Below are positions 37,991 to 48,960 of a DNA stretch of 64,000 nucleotides, piece by piece. Numbering within the stretch: position 1 is the first letter of the stretch; every line of letters starts with the position of its first letter. The notes under the pieces were generated by a model. The model worked only from the letters and a program-made list of their open reading frames with translations. It had not been told where the DNA came from and searched no databases. The DNA is from Prunella strophiata (lineage: Eukaryota; Chordata; Aves; Passeriformes; Prunellidae), in NCBI GenBank assembly GCA_036583965.1, contig JAZBQD010000030.1, positions 56,421,551-56,485,550 of the forward strand. Direction: 5' to 3'. Made by a program: the position numbers and the translations under genes.

Positions 37991-39918
37991 AAGTGGAATT
38001 TGAAAGGAAGTGCCACTACATGATGTATTCTGAAATTTTACAGTTGGGCTGCGTTCTGTATGAGAATTGAAACAAAGTATTTTAACAGTCTTTGAAGGAA
38101 ATTTCCTTTAAAGTTTTATTAGGTGGTTAGAAACTGTTTGTCTTAAGAATATTGAAGCATTTAATTCTGAAGCTGACATTTTTTGAAATACAAAGTATAG
38201 TAATACACAAATACAATGTTCAAGTTACGATAGATTTTTTAAAAAAATAAAATATTTTTATCTGCATACACTGTCAAAGGGAATTCAACCCTCTGGAGAA
38301 TTTCCTTCCTTTTTTTATTTTCAATATTAAATTTTGGAAAACTGACCTGATTTTACAAGGGTTTTGAAGGTACTGGATATTCTGATGGAAAATGGTTCAT
38401 TGGGAATGCCCCTGAGCAGCTCTGGTAATGAGTTTATCCATGAAACATTTGCTGAACGGGTAATGTCTACTGAATTGAATTACTGTATTTCCTTTATAAC
38501 ACACTGATCTTTAGATTCATGATTTCATTTGTTTACTTTCCTGTTTTATGGCTAAAGTGGAACTAATCAAGGAATAAAAAAATCAGGACAGAACACTATA
38601 TTGACATGCAGTTTACATTTTCTTATTTGCAGATCTGCAAGCTTTCCAAAACTATGGCAATAGAAAATTAACTGTTCTGTTGAAGGATGCTGGGAATTTC
38701 TCTCAATCCCACCAGGGAAAATTTTTATCTTTTGAAACATGGACTGACTTTAGTTTTTATTCTAATTAAGCCAGTTAGTAGAAGGAGGAAAAAAAATACC
38801 TGCCAAGAAATTATCTGTAAGACCAGTCAGTTCATTAAAAATAAATAAGTAAATAGATAAATAAATTTAAAAAAATTACCCATTCTGTCTCTGCAATATA
38901 TCACAAAGGGGAGAAGAGATTATAAAGAGGAAAAATAAAGTGATTACTTTGATTCATTATAAGCTGTACTTCAAGTCATTCTAACAAAATAAAAGCCACA
39001 AGTTTCTCATTCACCTAGTTATATTCTGAATATTTCAGTTTTATGTTTTTAAGAAATGTGTGGCTTTGCTGTATAACTTTTTGTCTTTTTCATTGCCTTG
39101 GAAAGGTAGAGCCCTGAACTGGTGGGGGTGGAGTACTGAAAATAATTAAAGTAGGGATCCTTACTCTGTCACAAATGTCCTTGTGATAATGCCATAGAAG
39201 TTCCTAAGAGGGAATTTTCTTTACTGCTCAACTATAATTTTTTTTTTTTTGGTCTTGCCTCTCACCCTACCATCCCCTCAAACTACTCAGTGCTGTTTGT
39301 GCTGCTCCCACTGCAGGCAGATAATTGTGAGCTGTGTGTGGCAGGAGCACAGAGCAAGTGCAGCCTGTGTCCCTAAGGCCTTTCAAACAAATAGGGAACA
39401 TAAGGACAAAATTCCACCTCACTATTAGCAGCAGGTTGGGCTCATGTGTATTTTAATAACTATCCACTGTCTTCTGCCAAGACAAAGAGAATTTTGAAGA
39501 TGGGCTTCCAGTAGATCATGGTTTTCTGTGTTCCTGTGTGATCTGCAAAGCACCTGTATCCTGGGAATATTGTGCAAAAAGGCTCAGTGAGATTGTGGTG
39601 TTCTACATAGGAATGATATCTTAACTTAGATTAGGCGAAGATGCAATAAAAAGGAAATGGAATAATCCAGTATTCATGTCCAAGATTGCACTTTGCTGGG
39701 TACACAGGATTTCCACAAAAGGAAGGACTCTGTCTTTGCACTAAGGGAGGAGAAACAATGGAATTGAAGTGTCTAGAGCAGATTTGGAGTCCCCCGTTTG
39801 TGCATTTAAAAAAACCCAACAAAATATGAATAATACCTGTTGGAGAAAATAGATATAGTATGGCAATTGGATCAAAGAGTGGAGAGAAGATCTCTCAGGT
39901 TCACTTCAAGCCTATCTC
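37991..39918. other. Unassigned noncoding DNA
   Basis: No gene or named repeat. A short (TAAA)n-like stretch lies at 38838-38876 and a 14-T run near 39237-39250. Confidence 0.45.
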
Positions 39919-40897
39919 TCATAATTCTGGGATTGCCATTTTATGAGCTTGTGGGGGCCAGAGGGAAGTCAGTCCTTCCACTGAATTACAGCTGCTCATC
40001 ACTGACTGGGCCTCCTGATGCTCTCTGGATCCATTTGAAGGAAGTATGCACTGCAGATGTGTAGTTGCTTCCCAGTGTGGTTTCCTCTTTATAACCCAAA
40101 TTTGTTCAAGTTTGGATGCATTAGAGGTTTTCCAAACTGGATCAACACATGGCATGTAACACTTGGCCCTGTGCCTTTCTCGTGCTCTGCATGTTGTCCT
40201 TCTAGCCCTAGGAGACACTCCCTGCATTGCCTTTGCTGGTGCAGGCACACTGGTGTGATTGATCTGACAGCCAGAGTGACCTGGGGAGGCCAGACTTTTA
40301 GCTCCAGAGAGCCTCAGGAATAACCGATGGCTAAGCATGTGAAGCACGTCGAGTTCAATAATCGCCGGGCTGCTGCTGAGCTCTGGAGAAACGCTGCCTC
40401 TTGCTGAAAGGCAGATTGCCTTTGACTGGCACAGGCTCATGGAGGAGCAGAGCCATTGCTCCCTCCAGGGACATGCGAATTTCATTTCTCTGAAAGGGGC
40501 TTTCCCAATACAGAGGGATAAGGGATGTTGAATAAGGCTGCCATGAGGTTACTTGCATCCCCGCTGCAGCCCATTTTCTTAATCTGCTCCTTGCCTCCCA
40601 AATGTGATAACATAGTAGCATTGCCATTTTCTGGACTGTTTTAATGAAGCCGATGGCTGGAACAGCTAGCCAGGTCTCCTTATCTGTATGGACCCTTAGC
40701 AGCAACTTTAGTAATTTGGAATTATATGAGTCTTCTGAGACATATGTTAAATATTTTCCTTTGGGATCCTTCAGAGCTGTATTATGCCTGTAAATTTTGC
40801 TAGGGACAGGGTAGAATAGCTTGTCTTCCTGTGTGATACTCCAGTCTGCATGTTGGATAGCCATATGGTGTAAATACTGTTGCTCCATTGACTTCAC
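39919..40897 (-). other. Two long overlapping minus frames in conserved-looking DNA
   Basis: Frames of 188 codons (39919-40485) and 180 codons (40355-40897) overlap by 131 bp in different phases. They are the longest in the window outside repeats. Neither predicted product has a domain, signal peptide or compositional bias that I recognise. The stretch has balanced base composition and keeps CpGs around 40350-40400, including CACGTCGAGTTCAATAATCG, unlike its surroundings. Lack of stops could simply reflect lower AT content and slow evolution of a noncoding conserved element. A decayed processed pseudogene or unknown exon is possible but unsupported; no A-tail is seen on the minus strand. Confidence 0.2.
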
Positions 40898-41280
40898 AAT
40901 GATTTCCTACTGAGACAGCTGCATCTCCTGGCTGTGTACAGCAAAAATTAAGACTTGAATGAGAAATATATGAGGGAAATTCAGCTTCTGTCGGAAGCAA
41001 TATCAGTAGGCCAGGGAAAACAACTTACAAGTTTGGAGTATAAGGGGATATTTATCCTCCTAAACCAGATACTTTTGACAGCAAAATTACTACAGTTAAC
41101 AAGTTCTGGGCTTTGCTATTTCTCAGCCTCTTATTTCTGGAATCAGTTTACTGGGCTGAAAATATTCAGTCAGCAAAGAGAAGGGGCTGGGACTTTAGTC
41201 CCCCCACTTATCTTTGTCTATGAAGCAGCCATCTGTTCTCCATGTATATACTAACCTTATCTTGTCCTTTCTTCTTCCAG
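40898..41280. other. Region upstream of the candidate exon, ending in a strong 3' splice site
   Basis: Mostly unassigned; a 99-codon plus frame at 40955-41254 lacks support. The last 32 bases carry an ideal branch-point word TACTAAC (41249-41255), a pyrimidine tract and a terminal CAG at 41278-41280. Confidence 0.4.
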
Positions 41281-41344
41281 GTAGAATCTTAGGCGATCTG
41301 AGGTGGTCCAAAGTGATCTTACTTTAGAGCTAATAATGAGACTG
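41281..41344 (+). ncRNA. Candidate noncoding exon (64 nt)
   Basis: Upstream lies TACTAAC with the branch A 26 nt before the junction, followed by TTGTCCTTTCTTCTTCCAG. Downstream the junction reads CTG|GTAAGG at 41344/41345. Length and both junctions fit a vertebrate internal exon well. All three frames contain stops (TAG after three codons, TAG at once, and TAG near the end), so it would be untranslated or part of a lncRNA. The candidate exons at 44693 and 46138 lie downstream on the same strand. Splice signals of this quality also occur by chance, hence the modest confidence. Confidence 0.33.
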
Positions 41345-43139
41345 GTAAGGAATATGAGCTTTTCTTAATTAAGTAATGAGTACTCCAAACTGTGCACTGT
41401 CTTTAAGTTAGTTGTGGCAGAAGTTCATGGTCCTAGTGTTTCCCTTTTAACTATTTAGACTATTATTATCTTACAGGTCACCTTTACATTTCTTTAGCTT
41501 GGCAGTTTGAGAATAAGTTACTTTGCTCAAGCTTATAATTCTCACAGCTGTTTTCCTGGGATTGAATCACACAATTTATGGAAAAATATCCTTTGCTTCT
41601 TAGAAGAACTCCTTGTTTTTTCTATTGGCCTTGCTGAGTCTTTTTGACCTTCAAAACAGAAATGTATCCTTGATGTTTTTGGTTCAGTGTTCAAAAACAA
41701 AAGAAAGTAATTTTGAGTAAACCTGAAAAGAAAATTTGTTTGGTTTCTTCTCTCACAGCTCCTGAGAATCAAAACTAAAAATAATTTTAGATTGAAGGGA
41801 ATATCTTGGTTGACTCTAGAAAATGTTGGATTAATTTTTTTGCCATTATAGTAATGCAGAGGAAATTTGGGAACAAGCATTGAATTTACAAGGGAAATTA
41901 ATTCCAAAAAGTGAATGTATCATGTTGTAGTCTTCTGTTTACTGCCTTTTTCTTGTCTCTTCAATCCTTATGTTTGCAGCAGCTTTTGGGAAGTGCAAAG
42001 GTTCAGCTCCCCTCTCTCTCTGATTTTAAATATAGATTTTCTATCTCTCTAGCATGCCTATTGGTGCATTTCAGCCTCGCTCGCTGAAGCTGCTCCACTT
42101 TTTGTAAATAATTGAGTATTCATTTTGACAGACAGGGAAATAAATGTGAAAGCCTGGTTCTTTAGTTTGCGGGTTATGACATTTTAGCTTGGAGGTATGA
42201 AAGTCAGTTGAAGTCCTTGCTTCAACAGCAGTTTAACCACTTCTGCTGGCTACAAGGCTTTGGAAAGAGAGCTTGCTCCTAGAAATATTGGAATGCCTGA
42301 TGCTATGAATACTTTTCTGGTAATAAGGGAGACTCGTCAAGCTCTGATGCACACAGGGAAGAGGAGAAATAGAAAACAACTTCCTGCCCTCCAGCCACAA
42401 GTGTTTCCATGAGGGACAGTACCAGCCTGCACTGCATGGTGCTCGTGGGGCTGCCATAGTGTTTTGGTGAAGTTGATGAAAAGTTATATTGCTCTGTATG
42501 ACCAACAGTACTTGTCTAAGCTGAGCTGAAACCACAGATTGTTTCAAATGTTCTCAGATTCATCTTTTGGTGTAAAGAGACATCAAAGCAATGTCTAATG
42601 TTAATTCAGAGCTCTTAGATGTAACTCGATAGGATTTTTTTAGGTACTAGTGGAGGGAAGGAGAGGCTATATAAGGAAATTATCAACTTGATGATGTTGT
42701 TTTCTGTATATGAATTAAAAAAAAATCCAATTTCAGTCTTGTTAGTCCTCGAGACAGTCATTTCTTAAAAATAGAAGTAATAAATGTGATCACAAAATGC
42801 TTATAAGAACTTTGAAGATGTAACGTGCTAAAAACCAAAGAAAAAACAGAAAGAAGTTCTAAGTTCATGTCAAAGGAAAAGTCTCCAAAATTTTGACAGT
42901 TTGACAGTCATTTTCCATTCTGGGTGCTCATGTAAATGATATCCCAGACTTCCTTTTAAAGGCACACCGAGCAAATGATGAGTATGTATACCAGTGAATT
43001 TATTTCAAATAAGAAAAGGTCTTTAAAGTTGACAGATAACAAGCTCCTGAAAAATTATTTTGCAATAAACAGCTCAATGCAAAATATTTTTAAGAGAACA
43101 CAGGTTCAACACTCTGAAGACTGAGAAAGGCATTGTCGG
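41345..43139. other. Unassigned noncoding DNA
   Basis: A 121-codon minus frame (41542-41907) and a 104-codon minus frame (42233-42547) show no domain. The part at 42020-42190 keeps CpGs (CCTCGCTCGCTGAAGC) and homeobox-type words and may be conserved. If the candidate transcript exists, this is intron. Confidence 0.4.
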
Positions 43140-43163
43140 TCACTGAGTGGACTCACTCAGTGA
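43140..43163. other. Perfect 10-bp hairpin
   Basis: TCACTGAGTG and CACTCAGTGA are exact inverted arms around the loop GACT. Mutual base pairing is complete over 10 bp. No T-run follows, and no miRNA family is recognised; the stem is too short for a pre-miRNA. Confidence 0.6.
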
Positions 43164-44692
43164 TATCAGTCATACCAAATAATGAAATTATGCTATTGAA
43201 GCCTGGTCCAGAGAACACATGCTCATACATTTTTATACCTGTCATCCAAAAATGCCTCCCAACAATCCTATACTAATTAAAGACTCGATTATAAGTATAA
43301 CATTCCACAGTCCTTTTTCAGTGTTTTGCTCTTGAGGGACATCAGGACAGCTACATCTTGGCATTACTTCCCATGCCTCAGAATAAGGGAGAGACAGCAG
43401 TGGTTCCTAAAAATTTAACCTGAAGAAAAAACCCCTTTGAAATTTCATGGTCAATTTATGCCTAAGAATAGGACTAAAGACCTGGAAGGCACTACACTTA
43501 CCTAACTGGACCTTCTTTTATGACACCTTATTTTATAAATCTTCTATGCAAAACCCTATGTTTGAGCTAATCATAGAGACCACCTTAAAAGAAAATGCAC
43601 AAAAATGAACATTTCTGGAAGACTTTTGGTGGTTTGATATCTAACATGTTGGTTGTGCATTGCTTATGTGGGTTGTGCATTGGAAGTGACTCCAAAGAAA
43701 ACTTGTGTTCTCCACACAAATGTAGGCATCAGTACCGAAGGTGTACTCCAATCATGTTAATTAAACTTATTTTTGCCAGGATGACCACCTAAGATTTCTG
43801 CCTGACAACTGAGACTTTATTCTTAAAATTTCTTTGAACTATAAGTGTCCTATCTTCATCAGTTTTGCTTCTTTTTTTGTTGCCTGTTCAGAGTACAGAA
43901 GGTTAGCAAGGCAATGGAAGAGTTTGCTTTACAGAACATTGATTCTGAGAAACTCTAAGGTAGTAGAAAAACAAAAAACTGAAGATAAAGAGAAGAAAAC
44001 AGAGAGGGAAATAAACAATCAGCTGTGTAAAATGTTCTATTATGTGACTTAAGATTATTGAGAAATAATAATAATCCTGAAGCACAAAATGTACCATTTT
44101 GCTTTATTGCTGAGAAGCTGCAAATTTATCTGCTTGAGAGTTTAAAAAGTCAATTCTTTAATGAACAAGAAACCCTGCTGGTGTTATATTCTCTGCCTTG
44201 TTTCTGTACTGTTATATGCCAAATTATTTTATTAAACTGAGAATGCAATACAACACTATTTAAAATTTTGGAATCTTATTTTATTAAAGCTAATATTCAG
44301 AGGTTATTGGGAGAATGAGAAGGCAATTGTTTCAATTACATTAAAGCAATGGTAATGTTAATTTCAACTTCTTCTTTAATTCTTGCCTTACCAGAACACT
44401 ATGCCAATCAAGAAAAACTCATTAATCCAGTTAACAAGCATAACAACAGTTTTTCTTGTGGAATCAAGTAGGCAGAACTCTGCTACACATTGCCCATTAG
44501 CCCAATATCTTCAGCATTTTCTTATGAAGAGCTTATAACTCTGCTTGGTAGAATATTTTCTTGAATTAATGTCATAATGATCTGCTCCTTTCCGGTTATG
44601 CACATGGTGAAGAAAATGGCCTTTGGACTATTTCACATGGCATCTCTGAATTCTGTGAGCACAGACAGTATTTCTTTAATGTGTCTTTCAAG
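43164..44692. other. Unassigned noncoding DNA
   Basis: No repeat named. The word GGTTGTGCATTG occurs twice, at 43651 and 43671, 20 bp apart. Frames of 60-72 codons have no support; the one at 43834-44052 is Lys/Glu-rich by composition. Confidence 0.4.
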
Positions 44693-44926
44693 AAAAGAAA
44701 AAACAACAAAACTCATCAAAGCAAAGGTGCAGAGAGCAAAGATGCAGAGAATAAAGGAGAAGAAATTTGTCTTCTCACAAATCAGCCACCCAGCTATTCT
44801 GGGCAGCAGGGTATGGCTGAGGATGGTGCATTTGTTGGAAGGGTGATATTTTTCATGCCCTACAGATACACAGGAGATGTACCTCCACTACTGTATGGAC
44901 AAGATTCATCAAGTTTATCATTCAGG
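44693..44926 (+). other. Candidate exon, 234 nt, open in one frame
   Basis: The upstream junction reads TTCTTTAATGTGTCTTTCAAG| and the downstream junction ATTCAG|GTAAGG, a near-perfect 5' splice site at 44926/44927. One frame is open through the whole exon (about 78 codons), Lys/Asn/Glu-rich at first, then a mixed stretch including PPSYSGQQGMAEDGAFVGRV. It ends in phase 2, and joining it to the acceptor at 46137 keeps the frame open for 15 more codons to a stop. I recognise no domain and no homologous gene. A lncRNA exon is equally compatible. Confidence 0.25.
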
Positions 44927-46137
44927 TAAGGAGTGTCACCTTAAAACCATAACTGAAAAATAAGGATATTTGAAAGTAACTACTGTCTTTCAGTCAGGAA
45001 TAGATTGCTTTAAGTAGAAATCACCTCTTACCATTTTTCCTATGTTCTCACTTTCTGGAAAAAATTTATCCAGTTCTCTCCAATTTCAGCAATAAATCTT
45101 TAGAGATGCACTATTCATCATCTGCACAATTTCTTTCATTATGACAAGCAAGGACTTCTCAGACACACAAAGTGTTCCCTAATATCCACCATGGCATGGA
45201 AACAATTTACATTTTAGCTGAAGGTCAGAAAATATGGCCCCAAAATTTGATACTACTGATTTTGTATTTCAATAACATATTAGTTGCTTAAAACTGAGTG
45301 CAAGCTGTAAGTAAATTTTTGGAAATACTGGCTCAGCATTTGATAGATTCACATATTCACATTTCCTTTAGGGGGTCCTTCCCCCAAAGAGATTTGAATA
45401 ATTGAGTTCTACTGGCAGGAAAACAATATTTAAATTCACATGCAGATGTACTCATGCCCAAAGTGCAATACTCACCAAACTGAGAAAATTAAATAAAGTC
45501 ACATGCTTCACCAAACCAACTACGATGTACCAATGCAGATCAGGCAGCAAGCTCACAAGCTTTGTATATCACAGGCTTACAGGGAACTGTTCAAGTTCAA
45601 TCCATGGAAAAAAATATTTAACAAAATGATCAGATGATTTTGATTAACAAATAAACTGAAAAGTAGATTTGCTACTGGATATTCAGCAAGCAGAAAATGA
45701 GCTTACATTCAGCAGATGAATTATTCATTGTGAATTATTTGCTCAGTTCTAATAATTACAGCAGGGAAAAATTAATTAATGTTACAGCAAATACTTTAAT
45801 TTTTATAATAAAAAGATTGATCATTGAAATGAGTCTCAAAAAGAGATTTCTAAATGAAAGAAAGAATGAGACATGATCAAGAATAATATGAAGCTTTAAC
45901 CTGAATAAAATTTACACCTGTGAATAATTTTACACAACTGTAATCCCATATGCACATAGTTTCAGTAGAGAATTTGGACATTTAAATAGTTTCTTATTTT
46001 CCTTTGCATTATGAGAAACGTCTTTTTCTTAACTATGGCTTATAGATGTATTCAGAAGATGATATTCTAGTATTAAGTCCAGGTTTAGTTTTAATTATTT
46101 ACTGATAATTTTCTTGTAATTTATTTGTTTTTTGCAG
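44927..46137. other. Possible intron
   Basis: It starts GTAAGG and ends TTATTTGTTTTTTGCAG, with a TACTGAT branch-point word at 46100-46106, 31 nt before the junction. Otherwise unassigned AT-rich DNA; the 75-codon plus frame at 45402-45629 has no support. Confidence 0.3.
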
Positions 46138-46640
46138 TCACAGTCCTAGAAGCTTTATTGAATGGAGGTATTCCCAGAAATGAAGCAACAACAAAATTGG
46201 TGTTGAAGTCACTGAACTGATGGCGTGGAGACTATCAAGAGACTGGTGACAGGAAACTTCTGCACTGGCATGAAAGGAACATTCTCATTCAGTCCTAAAG
46301 GGAGATTATGGAAAATAATGACAGTGAAAGCTGCTTTATCTCACCCACCCTCTTTAGTGGTAAATTTTTAAAACAAAATATAGATTGTGCTAGAGGGAAG
46401 GATTTTCCATGTAGGAAGGGTTTGTTAATAGGATTTTACTTATTTTAATTATTATATCAATAGCTTTACAGAAGGGTTATTCAGTTATAGAGATTAATAT
46501 ATCAGCAACATCTGTTTTGAGGCATTCACAACTTTCATTGAACCAAAAGCTGCTTTTATATCAAAGTGAAAATTTTCACAGAAAAAAGTGGCAATGAAAT
46601 TTTTCATGTTTTCATGAAAATAAAAGTGGCTTGTTTTTGT
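46138..46640 (+). other. Candidate terminal exon with polyadenylation signal
   Basis: It begins immediately after a strong 3' splice site. Read in phase with the candidate exon ending at 44926, it gives SHSPRSFIEWRYSQK and then TGA (46189-46191). Downstream, an AATAAA hexamer lies at 46619-46624 and could end the transcript near 46640. The coding part is too short to judge, and AATAAA is frequent in AT-rich DNA. Confidence 0.22.
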
Positions 46641-48469
46641 AAAATTTGGCATCAAAAGTTGTTAAACAACATATGTTTTAGAAGAAGAACTGCAATAATA
46701 TGAAATCAGTTTAGTTTGGCTTTGCTAACTTTTTTATCAACTGCCAAAGCTTTTCCTGACTAAGTCTAATAGAATCTCCTGATAATTTCTGTAGGTTGTT
46801 TAAAACTTGAATATAAAATACTTTCTGCTGCTGTAGGGCTGATTGAGAAGGATACGTTTAATTCCTCTGCTGTGTTGTTTAACTAACAGAAGTTCCATGC
46901 CATTATATGTTATTAAACTCATAATTTAAACCTATGCTCCAAAAACATTTTGTGAAAACATGGGTTCCCATCAGCATCCAGCTGCTTTAGAGCTGAATAT
47001 CTATTTTACAGCTATGACTCAACAGGGTGGAAGACAAGAGCAGCACCTGTCAACACGTGTATGCTGAAAGCTGTCCCAAAAATGCAAAACCAGAGATAAC
47101 AGTGGAATTAGAGATCCACTGTGCTGAAGAGCCTAGCAACACACAGCAAAGGTGTCTCTGCTCCAAAGATTTTTCCACTATTATATAATCCAAAACCACA
47201 GCATCATCATGAAATGAAGAGGCTTTGCAATGGAAGGCAGAGATAACAAGACCTTACAGGTCTTATTACACAAAATACTTACATGCCTGGCTTCACAGGC
47301 TGATGTTTAAAAAGTGAAAAATACATAAGGAACAAGGGACATTAAATATGTCAGGATCCCTACTGGCTACCTGCCTACATTTTAGTCAGAGTGCTTGTTA
47401 ATGCAGCCTAAATTCAAAGCAATGCAAAAAGCTGCTTGAAATCAGAGTTCAAACAAATGCAAGGCAAAAGGATTTTCTACAGACTCCCTTTCCTTTCCAG
47501 GGAAACTCTGGTCTTTGGGTCCGTCCAAATTTAGAATACAAAAAAAGTAATAATTTTTTTCATTTTATTTTTTAATGTGTGTGTATTTCCTGGCTTCTGT
47601 CCCTTATGGAGCAATTAGCCTCATCTGTGTGCCCTGATACAGTTTCCCATGGCAGATCTCCACAGCAATCTCTGCAGTAGGTCAGACATCTGCTGAAGTC
47701 GCTTCTATGATTTCATTTAACCCTTTTCTTTGCTACATGAGAAGGACATACAGCTGAGCACCAAGAAGACTCAGAAGCACTGACGTTAATTCCATCCAGA
47801 ACAATTCTTTGTAGAGCCTCAGAAGTGATGTTTTAATCCTCTGAGCCTCATTTACTAGATATGCCACATGGCAATTCCTGATTCCAGTTTGAAGGTAGCA
47901 CTTGGGATCAGCAGCTCTTTTAGCCCTCTGCCTTCCCCCCCTCTGTTAGTCTCCTCTGTCAGCAGCATGTGCCCTGCTGGATCCCCTCTATGCTCCTCTG
48001 AAGCATGTTGAAAGTATCTCTGCCTGTGTGCTACGTTTCTCCTTTTCACATCTTTTCTCTCTTTTCTTTTTTAAATGAAATTTTGCCTAGCCAGTGGCAG
48101 CTGTTGGATCTTTAATTGGCAGTGGAATACCTCTCAAATAACAAGACTGTGTCACACAGAAAATATCAATGTTTCCATAATATTGTGACTTGGCAACCAG
48201 TATAATAGCTTGGGAGGCTTTGTGACATCAGGTGCTACAAATCATCCCTTTAATTTTCCTTAAAAAATACAACTCAAGAAAGGAGATTTTTCAATCACAA
48301 AGCTACACATTTCATTAGTATTCTCATTACAGTTCATACTACTTATTTATGGAGTGCTCACAAGTGTGATAAATGCTATATGGCTCTGCAGACCTTAGGA
48401 GCAAGCTTTACATACAGCAAGGCAAGCGAGACCTGAACAATAGGTGAACCAGTCAATTTCTTTTTGTAT
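46641..48469. other. Unassigned noncoding DNA
   Basis: No recognisable element. A pyrimidine-rich strand is seen at about 47880-48070, giving a purine-rich minus frame of 64 codons that is not convincing. Confidence 0.45.
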
Positions 48470-48960
48470 TAATTGGATCTGCAAGGAGAACTGAAGAAAG
48501 GAAAAAAATCCCTCTGCTATTCAAGTATCTCTAAAACTTCCATCGACTTTAATGGCATTAGAATTGAGGCTTTAAAGACAGCCTCGTTCTCTTTGAGAAG
48601 CAATGACAATAATTTCTCACTAAGACTCTGTAAAACCTCCTGCTTATTTTTCCTTTCTGTACCTTTTCTAGTAAGATTTCTGTGTCAGCTTCCCAAGCGT
48701 GCCTAGTGGGGAAAGCCTGATTTTCACTTTCAGTGGATTGCTGGCGCCTAACTAACAATAATAAAAGCAGCTTGTGTCCCTGAACCCTCTCAGGAGCATT
48801 GCAGCCTGAACTGGGTGTTATGCATTGCAGCTCGGCCTTTTGAAAGCGTCCACGGAAACAGAGCACAGAGCCTTGTCAGCCGCTGTTCAATTCTTCAATT
48901 AAAATGTGAGCTGTCTCTTTTATAGTTCTGTGTTTTGTCTCCATTCCTTATTGCGGCACT
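48470..48960. promoter_or_regulatory. Candidate conserved noncoding block
   Basis: CpGs are retained (GGATTGCTGGCGCCTAAC, AAAGCGTCCACGGAAAC, CAGCCGCTGTTCAATTC) in otherwise CpG-poor DNA, next to CTTCAATTAAAATG homeobox-like words. A 102-codon minus frame (48558-48866) and a 77-codon plus frame overlap here, as happens when stops are few on both strands. No exon junctions stand out. Inferred only. Confidence 0.25.
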
